Shown one piece after another: positions 5,675-6,887 of a stretch of DNA of 6,887 nucleotides. The notes under the pieces were generated by a model, which saw nothing but the letters and a program-made list of their open reading frames with translations, ran no database searches and was not told the origin of the DNA. The DNA is from Syntrophaceae bacterium (GTDB taxonomy: Bacteria; Desulfobacterota; Desulfomonilia; Desulfomonilales; Desulfomonilaceae): NCBI GenBank assembly GCA_014874425.1, contig JACWAG010000442.1, positions 1-6,887 on the forward strand. The letters are read 5' to 3'. Within the stretch, counting starts at the first letter, position 1; every line of letters begins with the position of its first letter. Made by a program: the position numbers and the translations under genes.

Positions 5675-6887
5675 TTTTCAGACCTTCCACACTTCGAATG
5701 GCGGCGTCTAGTTCTTCCGGCCGCAGATCGTCCACACAGATGGGTGAACCGAGTTCCGTAAGCAATACAAAGGTTATTCGCCCGTTATGGTTCTTTTTAT
5801 CGTTCATCATGATTCGCCAGGCTTCAGTAGCGGAAGGCATAACGGCAAAACTTTGAACGAAATTTCTCAAAGTCGTCTGAATCCTCGCCGACAGTTTGTT
5901 TCCCAATAAGCCACGGTTTTCAGAAATGGCCACCGCCACCATCATTCCCAAAGCTACAGATACCCCATGACTCAATCGATAATTGTTGAAGCTTTCGACT
6001 GCATGCCCGTATGTATGGCCAAAGTTCAGAATACGCCTACGGCCGCTCTCCTTGAAATCCTGTCCGACAATATCAGCTTTCGCAGAAGCCGACAAACGGA
6101 CAATCTCGGCCATAATGAACAAATCTCCTCGTAGAAGCGTATCAACGTTGCTTTCTATCAACTCCGCAAGGGACGGATCGGCTGCAAGTCCAGTTTTGTA
6201 AGCCTCGACCAAGCCCTCTGAAACACATTTACCAGGCAGAGTGCTCAAGGCCCTGAGATCCAGAAATACCGCAGAGGGAGCAGAGAAACAGCCTACTGGG
6301 TTTTTTACCTCATTCAGGTCAACAGCGGCTTTACCTCCGATTGCAGCGTCAACACAACCCACTAGAGATGTTGAAACTAAAATGAACGGGACACCTCGTT
6401 TGTAAGTTGAAGCCACGAACGCTCCTATATCAGTAATAACACCACCACCAATCGCCACCACAAGACCGTCTCTACCAAGTCGATCCTTTAACATTGCTTC
6501 GTACAGACGTCTGGCGCTACCAAGCGTCTTGCTGCGCTCTCCCGCTTTAAGGGTCACTACAGAAGAGTCACCCAGCACATTCGAGTAACGCTCCATATGC
6601 AATCTGGACACATGTTTATCGGTTATTACGAATGTTTTGGAAGGCTTTGCAAGAATGGAGACTTCTTCATGAGCCCTCCATGTAAAAACTAGAGGATGAC
6701 TGACACCACCTAATTGAACATCAATTGATCGTTGAGGTTGAAGTTTTTCGCAAATTTCCCACGCCAATTCCTCAGCCAACTTTTTAGAAGCTTCGACTAG
6801 AAGGTCACAATCAGCATATGCTTCGAGGCGGCTATTGTATAGAGCTGAGACAGAGGTTAGATCACTCCACAATGGCCTCACCGAATC
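5667..6887 (-). CDS. aroKB: Shikimate kinase / 3-dehydroquinate synthase fusion, N-terminus cut by window edge
   Basis: The frame is open to the right edge and gives 406 residues. The main domain, from about residue 54, is 3-dehydroquinate synthase, which cyclises DAHP to 3-dehydroquinate using NAD and a divalent metal. It has LKAGERSKTL, AIGGGVITDIGAFVA (NAD binding), VDAAIGGKAAVD, SEGLVEAYKTG (metal Glu), LNFGHTYGHAVES and LSHGVSVALGM (metal His residues), and NDKKNHNGRITFVLL. The first 45 or so residues, beginning DSVRPLW and containing LYNSRLEAYADCDLLVEA, match the C-terminal end of shikimate kinase (the Arg-Pro-Leu after the lid, then the Arg-x-x-x-Tyr helix). They are too long to be a normal AroB N-terminus. 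The P-loop half of the kinase would lie beyond the window. An in-frame GTG at 6881 is a Val of this kinase tail, not a start. AroK-AroB fusions are known, for example in Thermotoga. Confidence 0.9.
   Translation of the reverse strand, partial: DSVRPLWSDLTSVSALYNSRLEAYADCDLLVEASKKLAEELAWEICEKLQPQRSIDVQLGGVSHPLVFTWRAHEEVSILAKPSKTFVITDKHVSRLHMERYSNVLGDSSVVTLKAGERSKTLGSARRLYEAMLKDRLGRDGLVVAIGGGVITDIGAFVASTYKRGVPFILVSTSLVGCVDAAIGGKAAVDLNEVKNPVGCFSAPSAVFLDLRALSTLPGKCVSEGLVEAYKTGLAADPSLAELIESNVDTLLRGDLFIMAEIVRLSASAKADIVGQDFKESGRRRILNFGHTYGHAVESFNNYRLSHGVSVALGMMVAVAISENRGLLGNKLSARIQTTLRNFVQSFAVMPSATEAWRIMMNDKKNHNGRITFVLLTELGSPICVDDLRPEELDAAIRSVEGLKNG

Noticed and set aside
5431..5856. Plus-strand open frame of 141 codons
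   Set aside because: It is antisense to the aroC/aroB junction, where both minus-strand frames carry conserved sequence; likely a shadow.
6879..6881. GTG at 6881 as the aroB start
   Set aside because: It codes for the Val before RPLW of a shikimate kinase tail, and the frame stays open to the window edge, so it is an internal codon.

Overview
The whole window reads on the minus strand. It is one contiguous aromatic amino acid block: in transcription order (right to left) aroK-aroB fusion (cut by the right edge), aroC, aroQ, a 340-base regulatory gap, aroF, pheA, tyrA, a 97-base terminator gap, and trpD (cut by the left edge). No plus-strand gene, RNA gene, mobile element, CRISPR or long repeat is supported. 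Gene content, moderate GC and protein style (AroKB fusion, type II dehydroquinase, type I-beta DAHP synthase, P-protein PheA) suggest a free-living bacterium, perhaps of the Desulfobacterota/former Deltaproteobacteria. That placement is inference only.

Right part (4170-6887): the aroKB, aroC and aroQ frames overlap by a few bases, so they are almost certainly one translationally coupled unit. They supply DHQ synthase, dehydroquinase, chorismate synthase and, through the fusion, shikimate kinase. Middle (3830-4169): a sigma70-like promoter with a consensus TTGACA -35 box lies upstream of a previously uncalled 38-codon ORF carrying the run AYFYFWRFYYF. Downstream of it, five RNA segments can pair 1:2, 2:3, 3:4 or 4:5, and 4:5 is a terminator just ahead of the aroF ribosome site. 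This looks like a ribosome-mediated attenuator sensing Phe, Tyr and Trp together.

Left part (1-3829): aroF makes DAHP and looks stripped of its allosteric domain, pheA makes phenylpyruvate from chorismate, and tyrA makes hydroxyphenylpyruvate. Between tyrA and trpD there is a strong intrinsic terminator. A 12-base segment inside the last codons of tyrA can pair with the terminator's first arm (11 of 12), and it lies just after the tyrA codons for Trp-Gly-Trp-Trp-Arg. I infer that the C-terminal tail of TyrA doubles as a trp leader peptide, so Trp-tRNA supply would decide whether transcription continues into trpD.

Together the window suggests a two-tier control: general aromatic attenuation before aroF, then a Trp-specific gate embedded in the tyrA coding sequence. 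In both, a stalled ribosome would expose, not hide, the first pairing segment. The pairings were read by eye; no folding energies or database searches were run.
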